Shown in pieces: positions 1 to 6,599 of a stretch of DNA of 24,303 nucleotides. The position numbers and the translations under genes were made by a program. Under the pieces are notes generated by a model. It made no database searches. It was not told where the DNA came from and saw nothing but the letters and a program-made list of their open reading frames with translations. Location of the stretch: contig CALHWD010000013.1 in NCBI GenBank assembly GCA_938036825.1, positions 1 to 24,303 on the forward strand, in the 5' to 3' direction. Source of the stretch: an uncultured Candidatus Saccharibacteria bacterium (lineage in GTDB: Bacteria; Patescibacteriota; Saccharimonadia; Saccharimonadales; Saccharimonadaceae). Each line of letters opens with the position of its first letter. The stretch's first letter is position 1.

Positions 1-90
1 AATAAGCTTAGAGACTACCTTATTTTTGTGCAAACTTTATGCTTTACATGCTTTAGTTATGTTGCAGAGGTGGCGAGCTAGTACGAAATG

Positions 91-119
91 TCGACATGAA
101 TGCAAGAACGTGTTATTAT
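91..119 (+). promoter_or_regulatory. Sigma70-type promoter, very short leader
   Basis: A TCGACA -35 (91-96) is followed after 17 bases by an extended -10, TGt-TATTAT (111-119). The -10 ends 11 bases before the ATG at 131, so the predicted leader is about 5 bases and has no room for a normal Shine-Dalgarno site. Confidence 0.6.
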
Positions 120-130
120 CATAGTTAGGC

Positions 131-769
131 ATGGCTTCTCCGCGTTCCTCATCTCACCCTTGGTTTCGCATTATTATAGTTGCAACCATCCTCATCGGCT
201 GCCTCACTATATGGTACGGTTTCATTGCCTACGGCTTACCGGCGCTGCGGCCACATGATTCCATGCGAGAAATATTTGCACGTCGTGTCATGCCAGTTAT
301 CACTCAGAATACAACAATTATGTATGACACTGGTTATGCCAGAACCTCGCTTTTTCATAGCGACTACGATGGCTCGACTATAGGGAGAATTGATAATGCC
401 ACGAAGCGAAAGGAAATAGTGTCGCAAACGGTAGATACGATATTTTCAGACTGTGCGCACAAAAATAATCCACAGCGATGCATACCATGGAATAAATTCT
501 CTGCACTTGGCGCAGAAGCGCCTGGCGGCACGGAATCCTTCTTGCGTGAGATCATGAGTACGGCGTCGCTCTATGGCCCCAACTGGCCAATCCACCTGCC
601 AACGCCAGCTCGCTCAGCGGCATCGTCTTTGGTCGATCACGCAGTCTCTGCACCAAATGCCACATGTACGTTCAATGTCCGCAGAGATTTTTTGTGTCTT
701 GATCCAGATAGTGGAGCCTTTGTCTATCGGTATTGGCGGGGGCATGGGTATTCGGAGAGAGATGGATAA
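131..769 (+). CDS. One-pass membrane protein with four-cysteine extracytoplasmic domain (paralogue A)
   Basis: I do not recognise a named family for this 212-residue protein. A hydrophobic segment at residues 12-35 looks like a signal anchor, leaving about 175 residues probably outside the membrane. That domain has four cysteines (C108, C117, C179, C189) in two pairs, consistent with two disulphides. It ends in a conserved SGAFVYRYW block. The protein at 2674-3213 (minus strand) shares the same order of landmarks: GYA, IG-I, (N/K)AT(K/R), F(S/T)DC, C-x-x-W, FxC and SGAFVY. The two are therefore paralogues of low identity, and the shared cysteines argue for a folded secreted domain. The start at 131 follows directly after a good promoter. 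The function is unknown. Confidence 0.75.
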   Translation: MASPRSSSHPWFRIIIVATILIGCLTIWYGFIAYGLPALRPHDSMREIFARRVMPVITQNTTIMYDTGYARTSLFHSDYDGSTIGRIDNATKRKEIVSQTVDTIFSDCAHKNNPQRCIPWNKFSALGAEAPGGTESFLREIMSTASLYGPNWPIHLPTPARSAASSLVDHAVSAPNATCTFNVRRDFLCLDPDSGAFVYRYWRGHGYSERDG

Positions 770-778
770 GAATGTTTT

Positions 779-797
779 TCGATGTTGATCGCATCGA
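779..797 (+). terminator. Weak terminator-like hairpin
   Basis: A perfect 6-bp stem TCGATG/CATCGA with a 7-base loop lies 10 bases after the stop of the 131-769 gene. Only a short T/A stretch follows, so it is a weak candidate for ending that transcript. Confidence 0.3.
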
Positions 798-929
798 TTA
801 ACTGCACTTGAAAGCGCCTGTAGAAGTATCTGTTTTGTCTGATTAATGACACTATGCGGTTGTTTCCGATCTTCCAGATACTTCAATACGATGGCTCGTG
901 CTGATCTATATGCCATATTCGGGGTTGGC

Positions 930-1343
930 TCACTCACCCCGCACTACCTTCCGCACCGTATCCTTACTGACACCCAACTTTTGGGCGGTGTGCTTAACCG
1001 TCCCGATCTCGGCGTAGGCCTGCCGCACCCGCTCTTGGAAGGCAGGGTCGGCTGGGTCGGTGCGCAACGTCTCCCCTGCCTGCTTGAGGTGCCGCGCCAC
1101 CATCTCTTCCACCAGCTGCGCACGCAGGTAGCGGTTGATCCGCCGTGGTTGGGTGGCCGTGTGCTGCTGCGTGTCCTGTGCTGCTCGGGCTGGATGGATC
1201 GCACTTGCGGCTTCTGCCGAGGCGCTCATCCGGTTGCCTTGCTCAGTGTCCACTCTGCCGGCCACGTCTACCGGACTGCCAGGATCCTCCGCCAGTGAAG
1301 AGCCGCGCCCCGTCGGCACTACTGCAAGGTCAACGACGCCCAT
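930..1343 (-). CDS. Putative helix-turn-helix DNA-binding protein in a GC-rich islet
   Basis: This 137-residue reading frame starts at the ATG at 1343; a GTG lies one codon upstream, and an internal ATG at residue 39 (MSASAEAAS) is also possible. The first 65 residues are low-complexity and Ala/Thr/Gln-rich. From residue 67 it is helical and basic (RRINRYLRAQLVEEM). It ends in a convincing helix-turn-helix at about 112-134, with the core HTAQKLGVSKDTVRKV, resembling homeodomain-like or resolvase/MerR-type HTHs. The stretch is far richer in GC (about 68% over 1141-1200) than the flanking genes, which suggests transfer from a high-GC genome. There is no clear promoter or Shine-Dalgarno site, so it may be a remnant. 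Longer frames on the opposite strand look like shadows of high-GC sequence. Confidence 0.5.
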   Translation of the reverse strand: MGVVDLAVVPTGRGSSLAEDPGSPVDVAGRVDTEQGNRMSASAEAASAIHPARAAQDTQQHTATQPRRINRYLRAQLVEEMVARHLKQAGETLRTDPADPAFQERVRQAYAEIGTVKHTAQKLGVSKDTVRKVVRGE

Positions 1344-1413
1344 CACATACCGCCAACACGCCTCCCATTGTTTTACTCTAGTCACCACTATAAGCAAAAT
1401 GCTCGCGAGTACA

Positions 1414-1442
1414 TTGTAAGTATTGATTGACCGTTTTATAAT
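1414..1442 (+). promoter_or_regulatory. Sigma70-type promoter close to the start codon
   Basis: TTGTAA (1414-1419), a 17-base spacer and a perfect TATAAT (1437-1442) precede the ATG at 1453 by 10 bases. The predicted leader is about 4 bases. The -10 lies inside the longer frame that opens with TTG at 1423, which is the main reason to prefer 1453 as the start. Confidence 0.7.
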
Positions 1443-1452
1443 AAAAGTTATT

Positions 1453-1890
1453 ATGAGCGAGATACCACCATTCACCGATAAGCCACCAGTAAATCTAGAA
1501 GATACAGAATTGCAAATTGGCATGAAGAAAATGCGAGAACAGTTGCTGGGTGTTATGGCACTTGAGGAAGTAGATCAGAGTATTGCGAATAGCAATGGAG
1601 ATGTTATTGTATTCTCCGGAAAGGCTGACTCGATTACTGTAAATGGGTCTCATGAAGTTAATCTTCACGACTCAAATCTTGATGAACAGTGTACTGACCT
1701 GAATGATGCCCTTGATGCGCTAGGTGATTTGGATACTAAGCTGCAACTGGAACATCGATCATCAGTTAGAGACAACCCAGAGTTTCTTGGTTTCCTTGCA
1801 ACAATGCTTAGTGCACCACCCTCAGTTATGTACGATATGGTGGTAGCACGAAAGAAAGCCGAAGGGCATCCTGATCTTGCATACATCTAA
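1453..1890 (+). CDS. Hypothetical acidic soluble protein
   Basis: This protein of 145 residues starts at ATG 1453 (MSEIPPF), immediately after a consensus promoter. The TTG at 1423 would put the -10 inside the coding region and is unlikely. The protein is acidic, with no membrane segment and no cysteine triad or nucleotide-binding motif. Residues around 54-75 read as alternating short strands (DVIVFSGKADSITVNGSHEVNL). The following section, about 76-105, is leucine/aspartate-rich and probably helical or coiled coil. I recognise no family. It converges on the membrane protein at 2052-2561 across a 160-base gap that contains only a weak 7-bp hairpin (1924-1949). Confidence 0.65.
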   Translation: MSEIPPFTDKPPVNLEDTELQIGMKKMREQLLGVMALEEVDQSIANSNGDVIVFSGKADSITVNGSHEVNLHDSNLDEQCTDLNDALDALGDLDTKLQLEHRSSVRDNPEFLGFLATMLSAPPSVMYDMVVARKKAEGHPDLAYI

Positions 1891-2051
1891 AAGTGCGCCT
1901 TTCGCTCATAGCTATTCCTCTTCTAGAGCTAAGTAGCAAGTCAGCTCTATGCAAGAAGATGTTATCGTTTAAAAATCGATTGTAATATTGCAAAGATATC
2001 TCTGTAGATTTATCGACTGCGTTTGTTATTACGATAATTACATCGTTATTT

Positions 2052-2561
2052 TCAATGAATCTGCAGAGGTGGATGATACAGGCTAAGAATACGAAATGCC
2101 CACGCTAGCCCAAGTGCGCCAACGATAATCAATACACCCATAGTTATCTCTACCTGCTTGTAATGTCGCATATGAAAGCGAGGAATAGTGGCAAGCACTG
2201 CAATGAGGAAACCCAATACTATGGCCGCTGAAGCAGGAATGAATCCATGTCCAATTCGGAAGGCACATGCGCCCATTAAGAACGCTGCTGAGCCATAGAT
2301 GATGCGCGAAATAGGCCTCCTACCACGGCCAAGCCATAGCACGCCAGCCGCAAAGCAGGCTGCATCCATACCAAAAATTATGGTAGCTGCCCAAACTGGA
2401 TCTATTCGTGTGTAGTGAGTCGTAGGGTAATTGACTATATATGATATCGCCTCTGATATCAGCGCAACAATAACAAAAATTAGCCATAGCCGTACCATCT
2501 GCTTGGTGCGGCGCACTGGTATATTTTGTGGTTGCTGGACGCGGGTGGATGATATGCTCAT
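2052..2561 (-). CDS. Hypothetical multi-pass membrane protein
   Basis: This 169-residue protein has a short basic N-terminus (residues 1-22). About five hydrophobic segments follow, at roughly 23-43, 57-78, 86-104, 108-126 and 139-160, so it is an integral membrane protein. Loops contain basic clusters (RGRRPISR, RFHMRHYK) that probably face the cytoplasm. There is no transporter or enzyme signature that I recognise. The ATG at 2561 has a GAGGAAAG Shine-Dalgarno-like stretch 4-7 bases upstream, and a TATTAT -10 (2580-2585) lies 18 bases upstream, so this gene appears to have a short leader of its own. It ends tail to tail with the gene at 1453-1890. Confidence 0.65.
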   Translation of the reverse strand: MSISSTRVQQPQNIPVRRTKQMVRLWLIFVIVALISEAISYIVNYPTTHYTRIDPVWAATIIFGMDAACFAAGVLWLGRGRRPISRIIYGSAAFLMGACAFRIGHGFIPASAAIVLGFLIAVLATIPRFHMRHYKQVEITMGVLIIVGALGLAWAFRILSLYHPPLQIH

Positions 2562-2673
2562 GATCTTTCCTCTTGTGCTATAATAATCTTCTTAATCCGA
2601 AAGTGGCTATATTCTCGGGTATCGTATTACTGTTCTCTTTCTTCGTCGCTGGCACTACTATACTACTCTTTAC

Positions 2674-3213
2674 CTACTTCCCACTCATTTCAGCGAACTC
2701 ATAGACAAACGCCCCGCTGCTCGGTGAAAAACAAAATACATCGTTGGTGCGATGACTCGACGAATAGCGTGCCACGCAGCGGTTGTCGCTGCTGATGGCT
2801 GCTCGAGCTTGATCACGAAACTTCTTTGGTGGAATAGTATGGTTGCCAAGGATCGCGGTGTCTCGAAATACCGACTCAGGGTGAGGGAGGTTGTCTCCGT
2901 AATGGTACCACCCCGAACAACCGTGCGGGCAATCAGTAAAGGGTTGGATGGTCAGCAAGCGATCACGCGTCGCTTTGTCAGTAATAGTGCCGATAATAAG
3001 GCCGTCCTTTCCATCCCAGCCCTTCGCGGCATACCCCGACTGATAGCTTACATCCATATGACGAATTGCATCGTGATCGAAGCGCCCATAGAAGATCGTC
3101 GTTGTGAAGCTACCAATCGTCATATAATACAGCCACCAGCCAATCGCAGCAACGACGAACACGCCAAGAATAAGGATTGGTATAGAGATTTTGTCGAGGA
3201 CGAGTTTACGCAT
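2674..3213 (-). CDS. One-pass membrane protein with four-cysteine extracytoplasmic domain (paralogue B)
   Basis: The second copy of the family seen at 131-769, 179 residues from the ATG at 3213. A longer frame opens at 3249, but a strong promoter overlaps that extension, so 3213 is preferred. A signal-anchor segment spans residues 8-31. The external domain carries C95, C99, C146 and C161. It shares the landmarks SGYA, IGTI, KATR, FTDC, C-x-x-W, FC and SGAFVYEF with paralogue A. The cysteine-pair spacing differs: 3 residues between the first pair here, 8 in A. Only the landmarks are conserved, so the duplication is old or the genes evolve fast. A bidirectional terminator hairpin sits just upstream and separates it from rplK. 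Confidence 0.75.
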   Translation of the reverse strand: MRKLVLDKISIPILILGVFVVAAIGWWLYYMTIGSFTTTIFYGRFDHDAIRHMDVSYQSGYAAKGWDGKDGLIIGTITDKATRDRLLTIQPFTDCPHGCSGWYHYGDNLPHPESVFRDTAILGNHTIPPKKFRDQARAAISSDNRCVARYSSSHRTNDVFCFSPSSGAFVYEFAEMSGK

Positions 3214-3219
3214 ACTGTT

Positions 3220-3249
3220 ATTGTAAACTACTATTGCAAAATGTGTCAA
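3220..3249 (-). promoter_or_regulatory. Consensus promoter predicting a leaderless mRNA
   Basis: On the minus strand a perfect TTGACA (3244-3249), an 18-base spacer and TACAAT (3220-3225) end 6 bases before the ATG at 3213. Transcription starting 7 bases after the -10 would begin exactly at the A of the ATG. Confidence 0.75.
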
Positions 3250-3258
3250 TTTATACCA

Positions 3259-3286
3259 AAAATACCTCTGCGTGCAGAGGTATTTT
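3259..3286 (-). terminator. Bidirectional terminator after rplK
   Basis: A perfect 12-bp stem AAAATACCTCTG/CAGAGGTATTTT with a 4-base loop lies 17 bases beyond the rplK stop codon. The A/T ends provide a U tract in either direction. It closes the secE-nusG-rplK unit, which shows that rplA is not co-transcribed with rplK. Confidence 0.85.
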
Positions 3287-3303
3287 GATGCGCGCTGAGT
3301 AGA

Positions 3304-3729
3304 TTAGTCAGTGACTTCCACGCCCATACTGCGAGCAGTACCCGCCACCGTCTTGATAGCTCCTTCGAGACTGATGGCGTTGAGTTGCTCCATTTTTGCC
3401 TGAGCGATCTCCTCAAGCTGCGCTCGGGTGATCGTCCCAACCTTGTCGCTGTGCGGCTTGCTACTACCCTTCTTGATACCGATCGCAGCACGGATCATAT
3501 CATCAACGGGCTGGCCGAGGCTGCGCCATGCAAAAGTGCGGTCCTCAAACACTTGGATATGGACGATAACATCCTTACCCATATCTGCCTTGGTGGCGTC
3601 ATTGAATGGGTTGATGAAGTCCATCATATTCAAGCCCCACTGACCAAGTGTGCTACCAACGGGTGGTCCGGCGGTGGCACGGCCAGCTGGAATACGAAGC
3701 TTCAGGTTGCCGATAACTTTTTTTGCCAT
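3304..3729 (-). CDS. rplK: 50S ribosomal protein uL11
   Basis: uL11 binds 23S rRNA at the GTPase-associated centre and works with elongation factors and the stringent response. The 141-residue length is normal. The N-terminal domain keeps the proline motif AGPPVG near residue 20, and the C-terminal domain keeps the canonical GTARSMGVEV near the end and a clear HSDKVGTITRAQLEEIAQ. The linker between domains is unusual: where most bacteria have a K-T-P-P-A hinge, this protein reads AWRSLGQPVDDM. An AAAGGA Shine-Dalgarno site precedes the ATG. It has its own promoter in the 3' flank of nusG as well as likely readthrough from secE-nusG. The gene normally next in line, rplA, is absent; a terminator and an unrelated gene follow. 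Confidence 0.95.
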   Translation of the reverse strand: MAKKVIGNLKLRIPAGRATAGPPVGSTLGQWGLNMMDFINPFNDATKADMGKDVIVHIQVFEDRTFAWRSLGQPVDDMIRAAIGIKKGSSKPHSDKVGTITRAQLEEIAQAKMEQLNAISLEGAIKTVAGTARSMGVEVTD

Positions 3730-3742
3730 TATATTTCCTTTT

Positions 3743-3766
3743 ACTCAATTACTACTGGTATTGAGT
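3743..3766 (-). promoter_or_regulatory. Stem-loop in the rplK leader
   Basis: The rplK leader RNA contains the 7-bp inverted repeat ACTCAAT/ATTGAGT with a 10-base loop, between the -10 and the Shine-Dalgarno site. In many bacteria protein L1 controls the L11 operon by binding its leader. Whether this hairpin does that is inference, because it has no recognisable copy of the L1-binding rRNA structure. Confidence 0.4.
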
Positions 3767-3779
3767 GCGTAACGTTGCT

Positions 3780-3808
3780 ATTATAGTGGATCGCCTATAC
3801 AAATGCAA
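3780..3808 (-). promoter_or_regulatory. rplK promoter
   Basis: Minus strand TTGCAT (3803-3808), a 17-base spacer and a perfect TATAAT (3780-3785). The predicted start near 3773 gives a leader of about 44 bases before the rplK ATG, long enough for the stem-loop and the AAAGGA site. Confidence 0.75.
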
Positions 3809-3822
3809 ACTGCGTGCGAGGC

Positions 3823-4368
3823 TTATACCTTCTTGACCTGCAGCGCATCAAGCTCAACTGGCGTGTCACGGCCAAACATGCTCACCATCACCTTGAGCTT
3901 GCCCTTGGTGGTGTCGATCTCACTCACGGTGCCATCGAAGTCTTTGAATGGCCCATCAATGATGCTGACCACTTCCCCTTCGCTAAAGTCAATCTGGTGC
4001 TTGGGGTCTTCCACGCCCATGCGTTTCTTGATCTTCTTAATCTCAGCCTCGCTTACAGGGGTTGGCTCAGTGCCGCTCCCCACAAAGCCTGTGACACCAG
4101 GCGTATTGCGTACAATGTACCATGTCTCGTCGGTGAGCTTCATCTCGACCAAGACATAGCCTTGGAAGATCTTAACCTCAACGACTTTGCGCTTGCCATT
4201 TTTAATCTGGATTTGCTTCTCCTTAGGGACGATTGCATCAAAGATTTTGTCGGCCATATCAACGGCCTGAATGCGCTGACGAATGCTATCAGCTACCTTC
4301 TCTTCATAGCCACTGTAGGTGTGGATAGCATACCATTGCCGTGTGCTGTCGTAGCGTTTTTTTGTCAT
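3823..4368 (-). CDS. nusG: Transcription termination/antitermination factor NusG
   Basis: NusG binds the clamp of RNA polymerase, suppresses pausing and links transcription to Rho or the ribosome. The 181-residue protein has the full NGN domain, opening with WYAIHTYSGYEEKVADSI and containing the FQGYVLVEM and TPGVTGFVG strands. A C-terminal KOW domain follows from about residue 127 (FSEGEVVSIIDGPFKDFDG), ending in DTPVELDALQVKKV. Both domains are of ordinary length, with no insertion. The start codon lies 3 bases after the secE stop, with GGGGAGG 6 bases upstream of the ATG, so translation is probably coupled to secE. The secE-nusG-rplK order is conserved across bacteria. Confidence 0.97.
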   Translation of the reverse strand: MTKKRYDSTRQWYAIHTYSGYEEKVADSIRQRIQAVDMADKIFDAIVPKEKQIQIKNGKRKVVEVKIFQGYVLVEMKLTDETWYIVRNTPGVTGFVGSGTEPTPVSEAEIKKIKKRMGVEDPKHQIDFSEGEVVSIIDGPFKDFDGTVSEIDTTKGKLKVMVSMFGRDTPVELDALQVKKV

Positions 4369-4371
4369 TGT

Positions 4372-4731
4372 CTACCTCCCCAGGATAATTTGAAATAGAT
4401 ATTTAAATGCAGCATCAAGCAGCAAAAGCGTTGCACTAAACACTGCAATAAAGCCAAGTAGTGCACCAGACATTTTCCATGTCGTAGCGCGATCGGGCCA
4501 ACGCACCATGCGTAGCTCGTACCAGGCTCCAGCAAAGTAATTGCGAATCGCCGAGAATGGGCCACGGCGCTGGCGCTTTGGCTTAGTTACTTTTGGTTTT
4601 TTGGCCTCGGTTTTGGCTGATGCCACAGAGGTTGCCTTTTCTTTTGACGTTTTGGTTTTGGTGGGCGTGGTATCTTGCGCGGTGATGCGCGTCACGCGGT
4701 TGGTTGATGATTTTTTGCTTGGTTTCGCCAC
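4372..4731 (-). CDS. secE: Preprotein translocase subunit SecE
   Basis: SecE clamps SecY in the inner-membrane protein-conducting channel. The conserved SecE unit lies in the C-terminal half of this 119-residue protein: an amphipathic helix with the signature WYELRMVRWPDRATTWKM at about 70-87, then one transmembrane helix at about 88-108. The first 55 residues are a lysine/threonine/alanine-rich disordered extension not needed for the fold. The start is GTG at 4731, supported by GGGGAG at the right distance; the ATG slightly upstream (ATGCTG) is out of frame. It heads the secE-nusG-rplK cluster and is transcribed from tandem promoters. Confidence 0.92.
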   Translation of the reverse strand: MAKPSKKSSTNRVTRITAQDTTPTKTKTSKEKATSVASAKTEAKKPKVTKPKRQRRGPFSAIRNYFAGAWYELRMVRWPDRATTWKMSGALLGFIAVFSATLLLLDAAFKYLFQIILGR

Positions 4732-4747
4732 AGCATACTCCCCAAAT

Positions 4748-4775
4748 TTAATAGCCTGTCTTTGCAGGCTGTCAA
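4748..4775 (-). promoter_or_regulatory. secE proximal promoter P2 with palindromic spacer
   Basis: Minus strand TTGACA (4770-4775), a 16-base spacer and TATTAA (4748-4753). The spacer is almost entirely a perfect 6-bp inverted repeat, AGCCTG-6-CAGGCT (4753-4770). It could act as an operator on DNA or, in RNA from the upstream promoter, as a leader hairpin. The predicted leader from P2 is about 10 bases and includes GGGGAG. Confidence 0.6.
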
Positions 4776-4780
4776 GCCCT

Positions 4781-4810
4781 AGTGTAGCGCGCTATAGCGA
4801 GGGTTGTCAA
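4781..4810 (-). promoter_or_regulatory. secE distal promoter P1
   Basis: Minus strand perfect TTGACA (4805-4810), an 18-base spacer and TACACT (4781-4786). It lies 35 bases upstream of P2, so secE-nusG has two good promoters in tandem. The spacer contains the palindrome TAGCGCGCTA. Confidence 0.65.
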
Positions 4811-4903
4811 GGGTGAACCATGGTTTTGCATTGTACTTCTGCTACTGCCCATGACAGATTTGGGTATACACATGCTTGTTTATTCTCCGAAGGGGGCATT
4901 TTT

Positions 4904-6538
4904 TTACTGCGAGCTTGTAAGTTTGTCGTGCGTCGGCTGCTGCGCAGCTGGCAGTGCAAAGAAGAAGGTCGAGCCATGGTTAAGCTGACTGGTAAACTCG
5001 ATGCGCGTACCGAGCTTGCGAGCGAGCTTGGCAGCAATGTAGAGACCAAGGCCAGTGCCGCCAGTTTCGCGCGTGCGGTAGTCTTCGCTGCGCCAGAAGC
5101 GTTCGAGGATGTGTGCTTGGTCACTCTTGCTAATGCCAATGCCAGTGTCGCGCACAGCGATGATAATGCGATTGCCCTTCTTGCGCGCACTGAGATGGAC
5201 CTCTCCTTCTTTAGTATATTTGAGGGCATTAGAGAGGAGATTTTGGATAAGCTCGCGTACATATAATGAGCTTGCGACGACATGGCCCAGCCGCGGTGAT
5301 GTCTCGAGCGTGAGAGCGAGCTGCTTTTTGGCAGCCTGGGAACGATACTGATGGTAGAGGTCATCCATGAGCGCACGGACATTAAGTAGCTCCGGCATGT
5401 CGGCAGCGCCACGCTCGGCTTGCGCAAGAGTACTGAGGTCATTAACCATCTTTGCTAAGAAGACAACTTGCTCGTGGGCTGCATCAAGATGATCTTTGAG
5501 CGTGTGCTGCGGCATATCGCGACGGTGAAGCATGAGCTGAATATTACTGAGTGCCCCCTCGGCTGCTGTCAAGGGAGTACGAAGCTCATGGCTCACCACA
5601 CTAATAAACTCATCGCGCTCTTCTTCAAGCGATTTTTCTTTCGTAATGTCGCGCAGGATGAGGACGTAGCCATCACTTGAATCACTCATTGTATTGAGCG
5701 CACGTATTGGTGAAAATACGATGCTCAGGCGGAGCATCTCGCCCGATACCTCCATCCACACATCATCGCGTGTTTGCGTAACGGCTGCAGCGTGAAGCAG
5801 CTGGGTGAGATAGACTGGTTGCTTGGCACTATCGCGCAGCGGAAGGATATCATCGATTAGCTTGCTATGTGGGCTTGTGTTGGTATCAAGTAAATCGAGC
5901 GTTGCAGCGTTGTAGAGTTGGATAATACCCTGCTGGTCGGTTGCAATAATAGCGGTCGCGAGATTGTTAATAATCGTTAGAAGCCGATCGTGCTGCAAGG
6001 TCATTGCCTCGCGGCTGGTGTGCAGTGCCGAGCGGTAGAGATTGTGGCGATATGCGAGGGCAACAATGACCACACCAAGCATAAAGGCCATCAACGTTGT
6101 TGTGGTAATATCAACAATACTTTGTGGCGTCAGCCAAAATGCATCAAGTGCTGCTGTAATAAAAAGCACGAGTGCACTGAGCAGCCACCCAGAAAAGCCA
6201 GCATAGGCAAAAGCTGCCAGCATAAACAACGACCACGCACAGGTGAACGGCACTGCTACGCCAGAGATACTGAGCAGATAGCTCGCAGCGAGACCATGAT
6301 ACAAGACGAGCTGCCACGCTCGCTGCTTGTTCGTCTGCGATGAGCGGAAACAGGTGTAGAGGCCAAGAGCAAGCCAAGCGCTGGCCGCTGCATAGAAAGA
6401 CCATTCACCTGCCCCGGGAATGCGCTGCATTGCATCAAGACCGAGGAGTTTGCTATACGCGAAAAGTAGAAGCGGAAAGACAACGCTGCTGACTCGCACG
6501 ACAGTACTGGTTTGGCTATTGGTAGCGTATGGCGACAC
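4904..6538 (-). CDS. Orphan membrane PAS-domain sensor histidine kinase
   Basis: A two-component sensor kinase of 544 residues when begun at GTG 6538 (numbering below); a TTG at 6574 would add 12 residues but overlaps the promoter. About six transmembrane segments fill residues 15-165, with little periplasmic loop, so it may sense membrane or intracellular signals. A PAS domain follows at about 190-300 (AIIATDQQGIIQLYNAATLD). The HisKA dimerisation helix carries the phospho-accepting H317 in VVSHELRTPLTAAEG. The ATPase domain is complete: N box NLLSNALKYTKEG (N437), G1 DTGIGIS, F box RFWRSED and G2 GGTGLGLYIA. No response regulator is adjacent; upstream are a metallopeptidase and a P-loop protein on the same strand. 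The catalytic residues indicate an active kinase. Confidence 0.93.
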   Translation of the reverse strand: MSPYATNSQTSTVVRVSSVVFPLLLFAYSKLLGLDAMQRIPGAGEWSFYAAASAWLALGLYTCFRSSQTNKQRAWQLVLYHGLAASYLLSISGVAVPFTCAWSLFMLAAFAYAGFSGWLLSALVLFITAALDAFWLTPQSIVDITTTTLMAFMLGVVIVALAYRHNLYRSALHTSREAMTLQHDRLLTIINNLATAIIATDQQGIIQLYNAATLDLLDTNTSPHSKLIDDILPLRDSAKQPVYLTQLLHAAAVTQTRDDVWMEVSGEMLRLSIVFSPIRALNTMSDSSDGYVLILRDITKEKSLEEERDEFISVVSHELRTPLTAAEGALSNIQLMLHRRDMPQHTLKDHLDAAHEQVVFLAKMVNDLSTLAQAERGAADMPELLNVRALMDDLYHQYRSQAAKKQLALTLETSPRLGHVVASSLYVRELIQNLLSNALKYTKEGEVHLSARKKGNRIIIAVRDTGIGISKSDQAHILERFWRSEDYRTRETGGTGLGLYIAAKLARKLGTRIEFTSQLNHGSTFFFALPAAQQPTHDKLTSSQ

Positions 6539-6544
6539 GCTTCT

Positions 6545-6574
6545 AGTATACCTGGAGTATGACGGTAGGCACAA
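6545..6574 (-). promoter_or_regulatory. Promoter for the histidine kinase, predicting a leaderless mRNA
   Basis: Minus strand TTGTGC (6569-6574), an 18-base spacer and TATACT (6545-6550). The -10 ends 6 bases before a GTG at 6538, so RNA would start on the G of that GTG. Confidence 0.55.
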
Positions 6575-6599
6575 GCGTTTTGTGTGATATTTGCTTATG

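Noticed and set aside
846..1298. Long plus-strand frame through the GC-rich islet
   Set aside because: It is antisense to the HTH frame, has a cysteine/leucine/arginine-rich composition typical of a high-GC shadow frame, and shows no motif.
1344..1523. N-terminal extension of the HTH frame to 1523
   Set aside because: It crosses the promoter and start of the 1453 gene on the other strand and falls in AT-rich DNA unlike the rest of the frame.
1924..1949. Terminator between the convergent genes at 1890 and 2052
   Set aside because: The 7-bp stem has a 12-base loop and no T run; too weak to call.
3214..3249. Longer start for the paralogue at 2674-3213
   Set aside because: The added codons are the -35/-10 promoter sequence itself.
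2752..3288. 178-codon plus-strand frame
   Set aside because: It is antisense to the paralogue, which has a signal anchor, conserved cysteines and a promoter; the plus frame also runs through the rplK terminator.
3814..4398. 194-codon plus-strand frame
   Set aside because: Shadow of nusG.
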